A stretch of 64,000 nt of DNA from an uncultured Eubacteriales bacterium (GTDB lineage Bacteria; Bacillota; Clostridia; Oscillospirales; Acutalibacteraceae). The stretch is from the NCBI GenBank assembly GCA_934486615.1, contig CAKSQO010000011.1:1-64000 (forward strand), given 5' to 3'. A program made the position numbers and the translations under genes. Positions 1 to 8,465 of this stretch are shown here, in pieces (position 1 is the stretch's first letter; every line of letters begins with the position of its first letter). The notes below the pieces were generated by a model. The model ran no database searches, had not been told where the DNA came from, and worked only from the letters and a program-made list of their open reading frames with translations.

Positions 1-69
<69 letters not shown>

Positions 70-74
70 CAGAA

Positions 75-120
75 AACACCGCTAAAGCCGCGTACTTACA
101 GGCTTTAGCGGTGTTTTTTT
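75..120 (+). terminator. Intrinsic terminator of tRNA-Ala
   Basis: A 15-bp inverted repeat (75-89 with 101-115) followed by a T run sits 5 bases after the tRNA CCA end. Confidence 0.88.
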
Positions 121-299
121 GCTTTAAAATCTATTTTCCGAATTAGTCGTAATTCTCCCCCTATTCGTTTCTGTGACCCCTTCTGTGACCCCTTAAACGT
201 GCAAAAAATGTTTAAAGCAAATGATTATTTCAAGCACCGTTTCTGTATAAATATACGCCAAAGCACCGACGAGGTTGATTGCCCCGTCGGTGCTCATTT
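121..299. other. Non-coding stretch with a 12-bp tandem duplication
   Basis: No convincing gene. Two perfect tandem copies of CTGTGACCCCTT lie at 171-182 and 183-194. Read on the minus strand they give a repeated Lys-Gly-Ser-Gln in an open frame that starts inside no recognisable gene. Together with the endolysin fragment next door this may be debris of an element that used the tRNA-Ala as its attachment site; no integrase can be recognised. Confidence 0.35.
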
Positions 300-491
300 T
301 TATACTCCGAGAATTTTTCGCCACGTATTCAGGCCGACCGCTCCGTCGGCGGTGAGGCCGTGCGAGCGCTGAAAGGCGCGGATAGCTGCATCGGTGTTGC
401 GGCCGCATTTGCCGTCGGCGGTTACTCCGACTGCGGCCTGAACGATTTTCGTCAGGTTCTTGTCGGTGCAGGTCCGGTGTTTTAAAAACAC
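300..491 (-). pseudogene. Peptidoglycan-binding domain fragment (endolysin remnant)
   Basis: The 63-residue reading frame is almost entirely one PG_binding_1 module: about 50 residues carrying the ADGKCGRNTDAAIRAFQ core and a second ADGAVGLNTW turn, which is the usual helix-turn arrangement of this fold. In intact phage endolysins and spore cortex hydrolases this module follows an amidase or lysozyme domain; no catalytic domain precedes it here, and the only initiator is a GTG without a clear ribosome binding site. The setting beside a tRNA gene fits a decayed prophage. A free-standing small cell-wall-binding protein is possible but less likely. Confidence 0.55.
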
Positions 492-522
492 GCCGCGTTT
501 TTCCGTTTTTATTAAATTTCGC

Positions 523-551
523 TTGCCATTCCGACGGCGTGAGGGTATACT
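523..551 (+). promoter_or_regulatory. Sigma-A-type promoter for the GH3 gene
   Basis: TTGCCA (523-528) and TATACT (546-551) are separated by 17 bases, about 75 bases before the GH3 start. Nothing else is evident between 492 and 626. Confidence 0.6.
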
Positions 552-626
552 GAAACTGACACCCGGTGTGCTCGGATTTAAGCGCGCCGGATATAGATTT
601 CAGCCACTGGGCTTGGAGGCGGTTAA

Positions 627-2867
627 ATGAAAAAATCGGACAGAAGGGCGAACTACAAGGCCACGCGCTCGCTTGCGACGGACGGAATGGTGCTGCTCAA
701 AAACGAGGGCGGCGCGCTTCCGCTGCTGCCGACGGACAGGGTCGGCGTTATCGGCAACGGCAGCTTTGACATCACACGCGGAGGAGGCGGCAGCGCGCAC
801 GTCAACTGCGAATACGTCAGCACGCTGCGCGACGGACTGCTTGAAAAGCAGAGCGAGGGCAAGGTGTGCTTCATTGACGAAAGTGCCGCCTTATTTGAGT
901 CGGGCGACCTGTCGGGCGAGCAGCTTGATTTCGTCGGCAAAATGTGCGACAAAGTCATCTTCACCCTCAAGCGCGACAGCTCCGAGGGCGGCGACCGCGA
1001 GATCGTCTCCGATAGCAAATCGGAGTGCGGTCAGGGCGACGAATCCGGCTTGCAGCCCATCAATCAACATTACGAGACGAGCTTTACGCTCACGAGCGCG
1101 GAGCGCAGCTTCTTTGAAGCCGTCGAGCGCTCGGCGATAAAGCAGGTAGTCGTTGTGCTGAACGTCGCGGGGATATGCGACCTGCGCTTCCTCAACGAAT
1201 ACAGCAAGATAAAGGCGGCGCTGCTCGCTTTCCTGCCCGGAATGGAGGGCGGGCGCGCCATCACCGACGTGCTCTGCGGCGATGTGAACCCATCGGGCAA
1301 GCTGGCTGACACGGTCGCGTGCTCATATGATGACTATCCGTCGGCAGCCAACTTCAATCAGGATGAGCTCGAGACGCATTACACCGAGGGTATCTTCGTC
1401 GGCTACCGCTACTTCGAGACTTTTGCGAAGGACAAGGTGCTCTACCCCTTCGGGTTCGGGCTTTCATATACGGAATATGCATATGAAAACTGCGCTTTGA
1501 GCTGTTCGGACGACGTGGTAACGGCGAGTGCGGACGTCAGAAACGTCGGCTCGCGCGCGGGTCGTGAAGCAGTCCAGGTATATGTCGGCGCTCCCGCGGG
1601 AAAGCTTGAAAAGTGCTCGGTCGAGCTGAAAGGCTACTCCAAGACCGAGGTCATCGAGCCAAACAGCAGCGCTCACGTCGAGGTAAGCTTCCCTGTCGCC
1701 GACATGGCGTCGTTCGACGAGTCGGGCGCGACGGGCCACAAAGGCGCGTACGTACTCGAGGCCGGCGACTACACCGTCTACGTCGGGAAGAACGCGCGCG
1801 AGCTTTTCGTCTGCGGCAAGATACACATTGACAAAACGCGCGTTATAAAACAGCTGGCCGTCCGCTTTGACGGCTCGGCTTATAAACTCGGCGAATCGGA
1901 ATTTGACAATTCAGAGCCTGTCGAACGTGGGCTGACTCTCTTTGACGTATCCGACGGCAAAGCCGACATCAACGACTTTGTCAATCAGTTGAGTGTCGAC
2001 GAGCTTATATCAATCGCACAGGGACAGCCGGCGACGTTCGACCTCGGCACCGCAGGAATCGGTAATCTGCCCGAGCGAGGAGTCGTCAATGCCCAAACGG
2101 CCGATGGCCCTGCAGGTGTGCGCCGCTCTATCCACACCACGTGTTTCCCCTGCAGCACGCTGATCGCCTGCACCTGGGATGACAAACTGCAGCGCAAAAT
2201 GGGCGAGACCATGGGTGACGAATGCCTTATCTCAGATGTTGATGTTCTGCTTGCTCCGGGGCTGAATATTCACCGCAACCCGCTGTGCGGCCGCAACTTC
2301 GAGTACCTTTCCGAAGATCCGTACCTTGCGGGGCGTACTGCGTCGAATATCATTAACGGAATGCAAAGCCGCGGTATCTGCGCATGTGCCAAACACTTCG
2401 CGGCTAACAACCGGGAGAATAACCGTTTGAACAACAACAGCATTATCGGTGAAAGAGCTTTGCGAGAGATATATCTCAGAGCGTTTGAAAAGGTCGTCAA
2501 AGATTCGAATCCCGCCTACATTATGACTGCCTACAATCTCTTAAACGGCACGCACGCGTCCTCCAACGCACAGCTGTTGCGCGGAATTCTGCGCGGCGAG
2601 TGGGGATACAAGGGCGCTGTCATGAGTGATTGGGGCACCAACGATTCGCTGACCGAAGAAGTGCTCGGCGGCAATAATCTAAAGATGCCGTTCGGCAACC
2701 CCGACGATGCCGAAAAGCTGAAAACAGCTCTCAAAACAGGCGAAGTCAGCCTTGCCATGCTGCGCGAAAATGCAAAATGGGTGCTGCTCTCGATAATGAA
2801 AACGCAGATGCACCGTAGCAAGAGCCTCGAGCTTGCCCGCAAGATCGACCCGAACAGTTCTCTTTAA
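627..2867 (+). CDS. Glycoside hydrolase family 3 beta-glucosidase, circularly permuted domain order
   Basis: This 746-residue enzyme should release terminal glucose (or related sugars) from beta-linked oligosaccharides by a retaining mechanism. The domain order is inverted: the GH3 C-terminal alpha/beta sandwich comes first (about residues 15-250, with the GGGGSAHV glycine turn), then a fibronectin-III-like domain (about 290-400), and the catalytic TIM barrel last (about 450-740). The barrel has the Lys589-His590 pair (CAKHFAANNREN) and the MSDWG motif whose Asp668 is the expected nucleophile. A known minority of GH3 enzymes from rumen Clostridia share this order. No signal peptide is seen, so it is probably cytoplasmic. 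GGAGG precedes the ATG. It stands alone; specificity cannot be read from sequence. Confidence 0.93.
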   Translation: MKKSDRRANYKATRSLATDGMVLLKNEGGALPLLPTDRVGVIGNGSFDITRGGGGSAHVNCEYVSTLRDGLLEKQSEGKVCFIDESAALFESGDLSGEQLDFVGKMCDKVIFTLKRDSSEGGDREIVSDSKSECGQGDESGLQPINQHYETSFTLTSAERSFFEAVERSAIKQVVVVLNVAGICDLRFLNEYSKIKAALLAFLPGMEGGRAITDVLCGDVNPSGKLADTVACSYDDYPSAANFNQDELETHYTEGIFVGYRYFETFAKDKVLYPFGFGLSYTEYAYENCALSCSDDVVTASADVRNVGSRAGREAVQVYVGAPAGKLEKCSVELKGYSKTEVIEPNSSAHVEVSFPVADMASFDESGATGHKGAYVLEAGDYTVYVGKNARELFVCGKIHIDKTRVIKQLAVRFDGSAYKLGESEFDNSEPVERGLTLFDVSDGKADINDFVNQLSVDELISIAQGQPATFDLGTAGIGNLPERGVVNAQTADGPAGVRRSIHTTCFPCSTLIACTWDDKLQRKMGETMGDECLISDVDVLLAPGLNIHRNPLCGRNFEYLSEDPYLAGRTASNIINGMQSRGICACAKHFAANNRENNRLNNNSIIGERALREIYLRAFEKVVKDSNPAYIMTAYNLLNGTHASSNAQLLRGILRGEWGYKGAVMSDWGTNDSLTEEVLGGNNLKMPFGNPDDAEKLKTALKTGEVSLAMLRENAKWVLLSIMKTQMHRSKSLELARKIDPNSSL

Positions 2868-3062
2868 CGGGATTTTGTGCACCGGCAAGCAGCAGGCGAA
2901 GCTCGAAAACGGCAGGAATAAAATAAAGGTCATCTTCGCCGCCCTCTCCGACACAGACTTTGATATGATAGTCGGCGGCCGGTATACGGCCGAGGGCGAG
3001 AGTACGAAGTTGACTTTGCTGAGTATCAAGGCGAAATATGATTTTAAAAGGAGTGTTCCGGT

Positions 3063-3683
3063 GTGGACAAAAAGGCTCTCTATTCACTGAGCTACGGCGT
3101 ATTTATGCTCTCAACCAAGTGCGGCGAGGTCGCGGGCGGCTGCATCACCAACACCTGCATGCAGGTCGCGAGCGACCCTGTCAGAATCGCGATTTCGGTG
3201 CTGAACTCCGGCTACACCTGCGAGCTTATCAAGAAAAGCGGAGTGTTCGCCCTGAGCGTGCTTGACAGCAGCTGCACGATCGAGACTATCAAGCACTTCG
3301 GCTTTCAGTCGGGGCGCGACGCCGACAAATTCGGCAGGCTCAAGGCACCGCTGACCGCGGAAGGTATCCCCTACCTCGGCTGGCAGGCGTGCGCGGTCAT
3401 CAGCGCGAGAGTCGTCGAGGTCTGCAACCTCGGCACGCACACGCTATTTATCGCCGATGTGACCGACGCAAAGCGCCTGAGCGCCCTCGAGCCGCTGACC
3501 TACGCCGACTATCAGGCGCGGCTCAAGCCCAAGCGCGATAAGCAGCAAAGCGAGCGCAAAATCGTCGGCTGGCGCTGCAAAATATGCGGCTTTGTCTACG
3601 AAGCCGCTCAAATGAGCGACGATTATGTCTGCCCGCTGTGCGGCCACCCCGCCGACGACTTCGAGCCGATATACGCCGACTAA
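3063..3683 (+). CDS. hrb: Flavin reductase-rubredoxin fusion (high molecular weight rubredoxin)
   Basis: A 206-residue fusion. Residues 1-150 are a flavin-reductase-like FMN-binding split barrel that should take electrons from NAD(P)H; residues about 160-203 are a rubredoxin with the Fe(Cys)4 motifs CKICG and CPLCG and the WRCKICGFVY opening. In Moorella the same architecture (Hrb) passes electrons to flavodiiron proteins that remove O2 or NO, so a role in oxidative or nitrosative stress is likely. The start is GTG, chosen because AAAGGAG lies 8-12 bases upstream. No flavodiiron protein is encoded next to it in this window. The 195 bases before it hold no convincing gene. Confidence 0.9.
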   Translation: MDKKALYSLSYGVFMLSTKCGEVAGGCITNTCMQVASDPVRIAISVLNSGYTCELIKKSGVFALSVLDSSCTIETIKHFGFQSGRDADKFGRLKAPLTAEGIPYLGWQACAVISARVVEVCNLGTHTLFIADVTDAKRLSALEPLTYADYQARLKPKRDKQQSERKIVGWRCKICGFVYEAAQMSDDYVCPLCGHPADDFEPIYAD

Positions 3684-3720
3684 GTCAGACAGACTCGGCG
3701 GCACGTAATTGTTAAGTAAC

Positions 3721-3758
3721 GCAAAAGAGGAGAAACGAGTTTCGTTTCTCCTCTTTGC
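3721..3758. terminator. Bidirectional intrinsic terminator
   Basis: A perfect inverted repeat of about 17 bp with A-rich and T-rich flanks lies between the convergent rubredoxin-fusion gene and the lipoprotein gene and can serve both strands. Confidence 0.85.
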
Positions 3759-3760
3759 TT

Positions 3761-4492
3761 TCAGCGGATAATTATGATTTCGGAACAAATCAACTGCGCA
3801 GGATTTGACATCAATGTTCTGCTGATAACGACAATTACTCCGTCCATAGTTTTCAAATCGGCTTTGGTGGCTTTTTGACCGTTTGCGAACTTGATTTCCG
3901 CATCGTTTGAAATCAAACGGCATCGCTGCGAGCCGTGGCTGTCCATATACCAGATGTCGCCGTTTCCGACAATAATTCCGTATGCCGTCGCCGGCTCTTC
4001 AGCTTTTTTCTCAAATTCCTTCGGCGGATAAATTGATTTTGCGCTTGCGAGTATCTCTTTTCCGGTTTTTTCGCAAACATCATCTATATCGCTGAATTCA
4101 AGCACAAACAGCCTTTCGCTATCGACCAAATACGCATTGCCGCTTATTTCATTCCCGCCCAATCGGTCCGCTATTTCTCGATAAGTGCAGCCCGCTTTGA
4201 TTTTCAAAACTACTTCACTCGAAACCCGAGTTACTCCGTTTAATATTAGCGGCGGCGTTCTGCTTGCTGTATCTGTGCTGTCTTGCCCTTTTGATGAAAC
4301 AGCTCGACTGCTTACAGAGTGTGAATATGATGAGTTCCCAAAAAATTCTGAAGGTTGTGTGCCCGACCCGAACGATGATACATTTCGCGATTCTGCCGAC
4401 GACACCGCCATATCAGCTTGTTTATTACTGCAGGCTGTCAGTAATACAATAATCGTACATAAGAACGCAATACTACGTATGAATTTTGGCAT
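3761..4492 (-). CDS. Predicted lipoprotein with DUF3221-like C-terminal domain
   Basis: A 243-residue secreted lipoprotein: lysine/arginine-poor hydrophobic leader, lipobox LLTAC with Cys21, then a Ser-rich linker (about 25-80). The middle region resembles a short domain read through a Lys-Ala-Gly-Cys turn; the last 75 residues (from YGIIVGNGDIW to the Ile-rich end) look like a small OB-type barrel as in DUF3221 proteins, a family of unknown function. It follows the V8-like protease by 29 bases on the same strand, so the two are probably co-transcribed. Base composition is visibly more AT-rich than the surrounding genes, suggesting separate ancestry. No strong ribosome binding site is seen at the ATG. 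Confidence 0.7.
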   Translation of the reverse strand: MPKFIRSIAFLCTIIVLLTACSNKQADMAVSSAESRNVSSFGSGTQPSEFFGNSSYSHSVSSRAVSSKGQDSTDTASRTPPLILNGVTRVSSEVVLKIKAGCTYREIADRLGGNEISGNAYLVDSERLFVLEFSDIDDVCEKTGKEILASAKSIYPPKEFEKKAEEPATAYGIIVGNGDIWYMDSHGSQRCRLISNDAEIKFANGQKATKADLKTMDGVIVVISRTLMSNPAQLICSEIIIIR

Positions 4493-4521
4493 ATATAGTC
4501 ACAACCTTAATACGCGCTATT

Positions 4522-5499
4522 TTAAAAAGGTCTATATTCTTCAAGAAGATTATACAACCATTCTGTTATCCGCGTTCCTCCGTTAATCGGACCATCTGAA
4601 TATTCAATTCCATACGTATTAATTGCAAGAGCCTGATTTGACAAATTATATACGGGGCAGCCGCTCATACCGCCCATCATGTCCGCATCAAATTCAAGAC
4701 GAGCTGAAAGTGAATTTTTAATCATACCTGTTGAAGTCCACATATAGCAGCCTTTATACGGTATTGAATCATAATATTTGTCAGTGAGGCTTGTTGCAAT
4801 ATCTCCCGGATAACCGGAAAGTATAATTGGAGTATCGTTAAGCGAGCCAATTGTCCACAGTTTTCCCATCCAACCTACTGTATAGCCAATATCTTCTGCA
4901 ATTTCAACAATAGCCCAGTCCTGATTCCAGTCACCGTCCTCTATCCATGCTACACTTGTATTTATAGTAGTCGAGCGAATCACGCCGAAAGGAGTACTGT
5001 TAGGGCCGTCTTGCGCAACTGTTACTTCCGCATACTCGCACCATTTCTTTTGCTCGTTTTCATAAATACAATGGCCGGCAGTAACGACTGCATTTGGTCC
5101 TTCCAAAAAGCCTGTTCCTACTGTTACTGTATCATCAATGATTCCGTCTTCGTCCATATCCCAATATGCAACAACCCTGCAAATCGTCCGATATGGGTGA
5201 TAGTCTTGCGGATAAAAAACTCGTTCTCTATCATCACTACCAATAATATACTGCGGAGCTATTTCGCTGTTTATTCCAGTAATGTCTGTTGACGGCAAGC
5301 TGCCTTTATACGCAGGGGTTGACATGGTTGTAACGCCTTGATTCAGCGCAAGAGTCGTTGCGGACGTGTCACATTCACGCGAAGATATCTCTCCCGTAAT
5401 TGTGTTTTTTGAAACAACTGTAAATTTTTCGACCTGATAAGGCAGAGGTGCATCTTTAGGCGAAGTCGCAGCATAAACGCTCAAAGTGCTCGTTGCCAA
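4522..5499 (-). CDS. V8/glutamyl-endopeptidase-like serine protease (mature part)
   Basis: The chymotrypsin-fold S1B-type triad is complete: His143 in VTAGHCIY, Asp194 in NQDWAIVEI and Ser279 in GGMSGCPVY (numbering from a TTG at 5499). Such enzymes are secreted and cut after acidic residues. The intact frame begins inside the signal peptide: translation from the far better ATG at 5559 would give a normal export signal, but a TAA at 5521-5523 interrupts it at codon 13. Starting at TTG 5499 leaves only a stub (ATSTLSVYAA) that could not direct export. It is therefore either a recently inactivated gene or carries a base-call error. AT-rich like the lipoprotein gene downstream. Confidence 0.82.
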   Translation of the reverse strand: MATSTLSVYAATSPKDAPLPYQVEKFTVVSKNTITGEISSRECDTSATTLALNQGVTTMSTPAYKGSLPSTDITGINSEIAPQYIIGSDDRERVFYPQDYHPYRTICRVVAYWDMDEDGIIDDTVTVGTGFLEGPNAVVTAGHCIYENEQKKWCEYAEVTVAQDGPNSTPFGVIRSTTINTSVAWIEDGDWNQDWAIVEIAEDIGYTVGWMGKLWTIGSLNDTPIILSGYPGDIATSLTDKYYDSIPYKGCYMWTSTGMIKNSLSARLEFDADMMGGMSGCPVYNLSNQALAINTYGIEYSDGPINGGTRITEWLYNLLEEYRPF

Positions 5500-5559
5500 T
5501 ATGGCTGCTACTGAAGTTAATTATAATAGTGCATTTCTTATCTTTGCGGATGTTTTCAT
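5500..5559 (-). other. Severed signal-peptide coding start of the V8-like protease
   Basis: From ATG 5559-5557 the frame reads MKTSAKIRNALL, stop (TAA, 5523-5521), then LTSVAAILATSTLSVYAA and runs directly into the protease. Apart from the stop this is a textbook Sec signal peptide with an Ala-X-Ala-like end. A single T-to-A change (TTA Leu to TAA) would explain it. Confidence 0.72.
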
Positions 5560-5635
5560 AATAATTCACCCATTTAGAATGTTGGTATATAGCATCAATT
5601 ACACATATCTGCGTATTTCGGCGTATGCACTTAAC

Positions 5636-5719
5636 TTAACTCAATACATACACACTATACAAAATAAAGAGGAGCGGCGTAAAAATCAGTTTTGAGGGGA
5701 ATATCTTTTTAATTATCAT
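5636..5719 (-). CDS. 27-residue hydrophobic small peptide
   Basis: A short open frame opening with MIIKKIFPSKL and continuing with a hydrophobic stretch (LIFTPLLFILYSVYV) to a TAA. AAAAGGAGG at 5736-5728 is perfectly spaced 8 bases before the ATG, the strongest ribosome binding site in this neighbourhood, and a near-consensus promoter lies just upstream. It could be a single-pass membrane peptide, a leader peptide or a toxin-like peptide; nothing in the sequence distinguishes these. It precedes the protease gene by 76 bases on the same strand. Confidence 0.5.
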   Translation of the reverse strand: MIIKKIFPSKLIFTPLLFILYSVYVLS

Positions 5720-5762
5720 AACATCGTCCTCCTTTTCAATAATTGGTTGATTTGCTAAATAA

Positions 5763-5791
5763 ATTGTATCAAACACTTTGCATTTTGTCAA
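5763..5791 (-). promoter_or_regulatory. Strong sigma-A promoter for small peptide/protease/lipoprotein unit
   Basis: On the minus strand TTGACA (5791-5786), 17 bases, TACAAT (5768-5763). It is 44 bases upstream of the small peptide start. Confidence 0.75.
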
Positions 5792-5883
5792 GATTTGCTA
5801 CTATTTTCAAGATAATGATGCGAAGCAGTGGAATTTCAATGCGCATTTGGCATTAAGCGCGCACTCTCCCCCCCCACACGCGA

Positions 5884-5917
5884 AAAACCCTCCGCAGATT
5901 AAGCTGCGGAGGGTTTC
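5884..5917 (-). terminator. Terminator after metQ
   Basis: A 13-bp perfect stem (5885-5897 with 5904-5916) with a T run on the minus strand, 38 bases after the metQ stop. Confidence 0.85.
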
Positions 5918-5954
5918 TTATCGGCAGGAATTTTACCTTGTGCTCAAGGCTTCA

Positions 5955-6761
5955 TCAGAACATCGCAACGACGGCGCCGTTGTACTTCTCTTCGATGAAC
6001 TTCTTGACCTCGTCGCTCTTGAGAGCCTTGACAAGAGCCTTGACGGACTCCTTGTTCTCGTTGCCCTCTTTGACCGCGACGACGTTGGCGTAGGTCTTGG
6101 CGGACTCGGAGTTCTTGTCCTCAACGCTGATAGCGTCGGCGACCTTGAGTCCCGCGCCGAGCGCGTAGTTGCCGTTGATAACGCCCATAGCGACGGAGTC
6201 AAGGCAGCTCGGGATAACGGCCGCTTCCATCTCGACGATGTCGTAGTTGTGCGGGTTCTCGGCGATGTCCTTCTTGGTGGCGGTGAAGCCGCTGTCCGAC
6301 TTCATCTTGATAAGGCCGGCAGCCTCAAGCAGATAAAGCGCGCGGGCTTCGTTCGAGCCATCGTTAGGAACAGCGATCTTGTCGCCGTCCTTGAGGTCGG
6401 CCAGAGACGCGACGGTGCCCTTGTAAAGGCCGAACGGCTCATAGTGGATAGCGGCGACGGAAACAAGATGTGTGTTGTTCTTCTTGTTGAAGTCGTCGAG
6501 GTAAGGCTGATGCTGGAAGTAGTTGGCGTCGAGGTCGCCGTCCTCGGTGGCGGTGTTGGGCAGGACATAATCGTCGTACACCTTGATGTTCAGGGTGTAG
6601 CCCTCTTTGGCGAGCTGCTCCTTGACAATCTCGAGTATCTCGGCGTGGGGCGTTGAGCTTGCGCCGACGGTGATGGTCTTGTCGTCTTCCTTGCTGCCGC
6701 AGGCCGCGAAAACGGTGCAGACAAGCAAAGCGGAAAGGATTACCGAAATAATTCTTTTCAT
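5955..6761 (-). CDS. metQ: Methionine ABC transporter substrate-binding lipoprotein
   Basis: This 268-residue NlpA/MetQ-family lipoprotein captures methionine outside the membrane and presents it to MetNI. The leader ends in lipobox VFAAC with Cys21 as the lipidated residue. Family landmarks include VGASSTPHAEIL near the start of the mature part, the GDLDANYFQHQPYLDDFN segment (about 100-118), and VAAIHYEPFGLY. The length is normal for the family. It is the last gene of metN-metI-metQ, 15 bases after metI, with AGGAGAG before the ATG. Confidence 0.95.
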   Translation of the reverse strand: MKRIISVILSALLVCTVFAACGSKEDDKTITVGASSTPHAEILEIVKEQLAKEGYTLNIKVYDDYVLPNTATEDGDLDANYFQHQPYLDDFNKKNNTHLVSVAAIHYEPFGLYKGTVASLADLKDGDKIAVPNDGSNEARALYLLEAAGLIKMKSDSGFTATKKDIAENPHNYDIVEMEAAVIPSCLDSVAMGVINGNYALGAGLKVADAISVEDKNSESAKTYANVVAVKEGNENKESVKALVKALKSDEVKKFIEEKYNGAVVAMF

Positions 6762-6776
6762 TTTAATACTCTCCTT

Positions 6777-7451
6777 TTAATTCTTGATTCTTTTATCAGT
6801 CTTCTTGGCTAATTTCAGGCCGACCTCCTGCAGGATCTGCACCATAATTATCAAGAGGATAGACGCGATGTACATAATGGTGGGCTGGAAGCGGTACAGT
6901 CCGTACTGGACCGCGATTGCTCCGAGTCCGCCGCCGCCGACAAACGTAGCCATCGGCGTGTAGCCGAGTATGGTCGTTACGGCGATTGCCGCTCCCGTGA
7001 TGAGCGAGGGCTTCGCTTCGGGAATGAGCACCTTACGGATTATCTGGAAGTTGGTGCTGCCCATGGCCTGCGCGGCCTCGATAACGCCCGAGTCGACCTC
7101 TTTGAGCGAGGACTCGGTCATACGCGCCACAAACGGCGCGGCGGCGATTATCAGCGGCACCATAAAGGCGGCGTTGCCGACCTTTGTGCCGACGATGAGC
7201 TTGGTAAGCGGAAGCACGATGACGAGCAGGATAATGAACGGCACCGAGCGAAAGATATTGACAATGAAGCCGAGCACGGCGTTGACGATGCGGTTGGGGC
7301 GTATGCCGTCCTTATCGGTGACGGTGAGAATGACCCCTATCGGCACGCCGATGACATAGGCGGCGAGCGTGCACGCGAGAGTGAGGTAAGCCGTTACTCC
7401 GAGGCCGCTCAGGTACTCCTGAACCATAGGATCAGCGAAAAATTCCTTCAT
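6777..7451 (-). CDS. metI: Methionine ABC transporter permease
   Basis: A 224-residue BPD-type permease with five predicted membrane helices. The EAA loop that docks on the ATPase reads AAQAMGSTNFQIIRKVLIPEA (about residues 130-150; spacing of Gly and Pro typical for MetI). It lies one base from metN and 15 bases from metQ, so all three are one transcript. Length and topology match MetI, which imports L- and D-methionine. Confidence 0.95.
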   Translation of the reverse strand: MKEFFADPMVQEYLSGLGVTAYLTLACTLAAYVIGVPIGVILTVTDKDGIRPNRIVNAVLGFIVNIFRSVPFIILLVIVLPLTKLIVGTKVGNAAFMVPLIIAAAPFVARMTESSLKEVDSGVIEAAQAMGSTNFQIIRKVLIPEAKPSLITGAAIAVTTILGYTPMATFVGGGGLGAIAVQYGLYRFQPTIMYIASILLIIMVQILQEVGLKLAKKTDKRIKN

Positions 7452-7452
7452 A

Positions 7453-8445
7453 TTATTCGCCCTCCCTGCTGTAAGTTATGCCGCGCGAGTCGAGAAATTT
7501 GGTGATGCGCGCAAGCGCTCCCTCGTCGTCGGGCAGCTGCAGGACCATCTGACCGAAGGCCTTGCCGTCGATGTCGCGCGTGTCGGCGAACAGAATGTTC
7601 ACGGGAGTGCGGCAGTCGAGCACCATATTGGAGACGACAGGCTCAAACGACGAGTTGCCGTCAAAGACGATACGCAGCTTCTGCCCGCCGTCGATATGGT
7701 CGATCGACTTCGCCTTGGGCAGGATTATCTCTCGTGCGATCTGCGACTGCGGGTCGGCAAAGACCTGCTTAACCTCGCCGATTTCGACGATAACGCTGTG
7801 GTCGATGACGGCCACGCGGTGGCAGATCTGCTCGATGACGCGCATCTCGTGCGTAATTATGACGACGGTAACGCCAAGCTCGCGGTTGATCCTGCGCAGC
7901 AGCTCGAGAATCGAGTCGGTCGTGTTGGGGTCGAGGGCGCTTGTCGCCTCGTCGCACAGCAGCACCTTCGGGTCGGTAGCGAGGGCGCGCGCGATTGCAA
8001 CGCGCTGCTTCTGACCGCCCGAAAGCTGCGCGGGATAGGAGCCTGCGCGGTCGCTGAGCCCCACCAACTCAAGCAGCTCGAGTGCCTTTTGCTTGGCTTT
8101 AGCCTTGCTTACGCCCGAGATTTCGAGCGGATAGCACACGTTTTGCAGCGACGTGCGCTGAGCCAAAAGATTAAAGCCCTGAAATATCATTCCTATGGAC
8201 TTTCTGGTTGCAAGCAGCTCCCTGCGGCTCATTTTGCTCAAATCGCGGCCGTCGATGAGCACCTCGCCCGAGGTCGGTCGCTCGAGCATATTTATGCAGC
8301 GCACAAGCGTGCTCTTGCCCGCGCCCGAAAGGCCGATTATTCCGAAAATCTCCCCGTCGTTGACGGTAAGGTCGATGTCCTTGAGCGCTTCAACGTCGCC
8401 GTTGGCGGTGCGGAACACCTTGCCGACCTTTTTCAGCTCGATCAA
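7453..8445 (-). CDS. metN: Methionine ABC transporter ATP-binding protein with NIL domain
   Basis: A 330-residue ATPase. Walker A GLSGAGKS is at residues 38-45, the signature LSGGQKQR at about 142, Walker B LLCDEAT and the D-loop SALDP follow, and the switch histidine is in VIITHEM. The last ~75 residues are a NIL (ferredoxin-like) domain, which in MetN binds methionine and shuts the transporter when the cell is replete (trans-inhibition). The start codon is TTG at 8445-8443; no ATG is available and the family start MIELKKV fits. It is the first gene of metNIQ, 21 bases after an intrinsic terminator in its own leader. Confidence 0.94.
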   Translation of the reverse strand: MIELKKVGKVFRTANGDVEALKDIDLTVNDGEIFGIIGLSGAGKSTLVRCINMLERPTSGEVLIDGRDLSKMSRRELLATRKSIGMIFQGFNLLAQRTSLQNVCYPLEISGVSKAKAKQKALELLELVGLSDRAGSYPAQLSGGQKQRVAIARALATDPKVLLCDEATSALDPNTTDSILELLRRINRELGVTVVIITHEMRVIEQICHRVAVIDHSVIVEIGEVKQVFADPQSQIAREIILPKAKSIDHIDGGQKLRIVFDGNSSFEPVVSNMVLDCRTPVNILFADTRDIDGKAFGQMVLQLPDDEGALARITKFLDSRGITYSREGE

Positions 8446-8465
8446 CCTTATACACCTACTTTCAA

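Noticed and set aside
2833..3090. 85-residue frame between the GH3 and rubredoxin-fusion genes
   Set aside because: Starts with TTG inside the GH3 gene without a ribosome binding site and overlaps the next start; composition is protein-like but no family is recognised.
5778..6656. 292-residue plus-strand frame antisense to metQ
   Set aside because: Shadow of metQ; Val/Leu/Asp-rich composition typical of antisense reading in this GC-rich genome.
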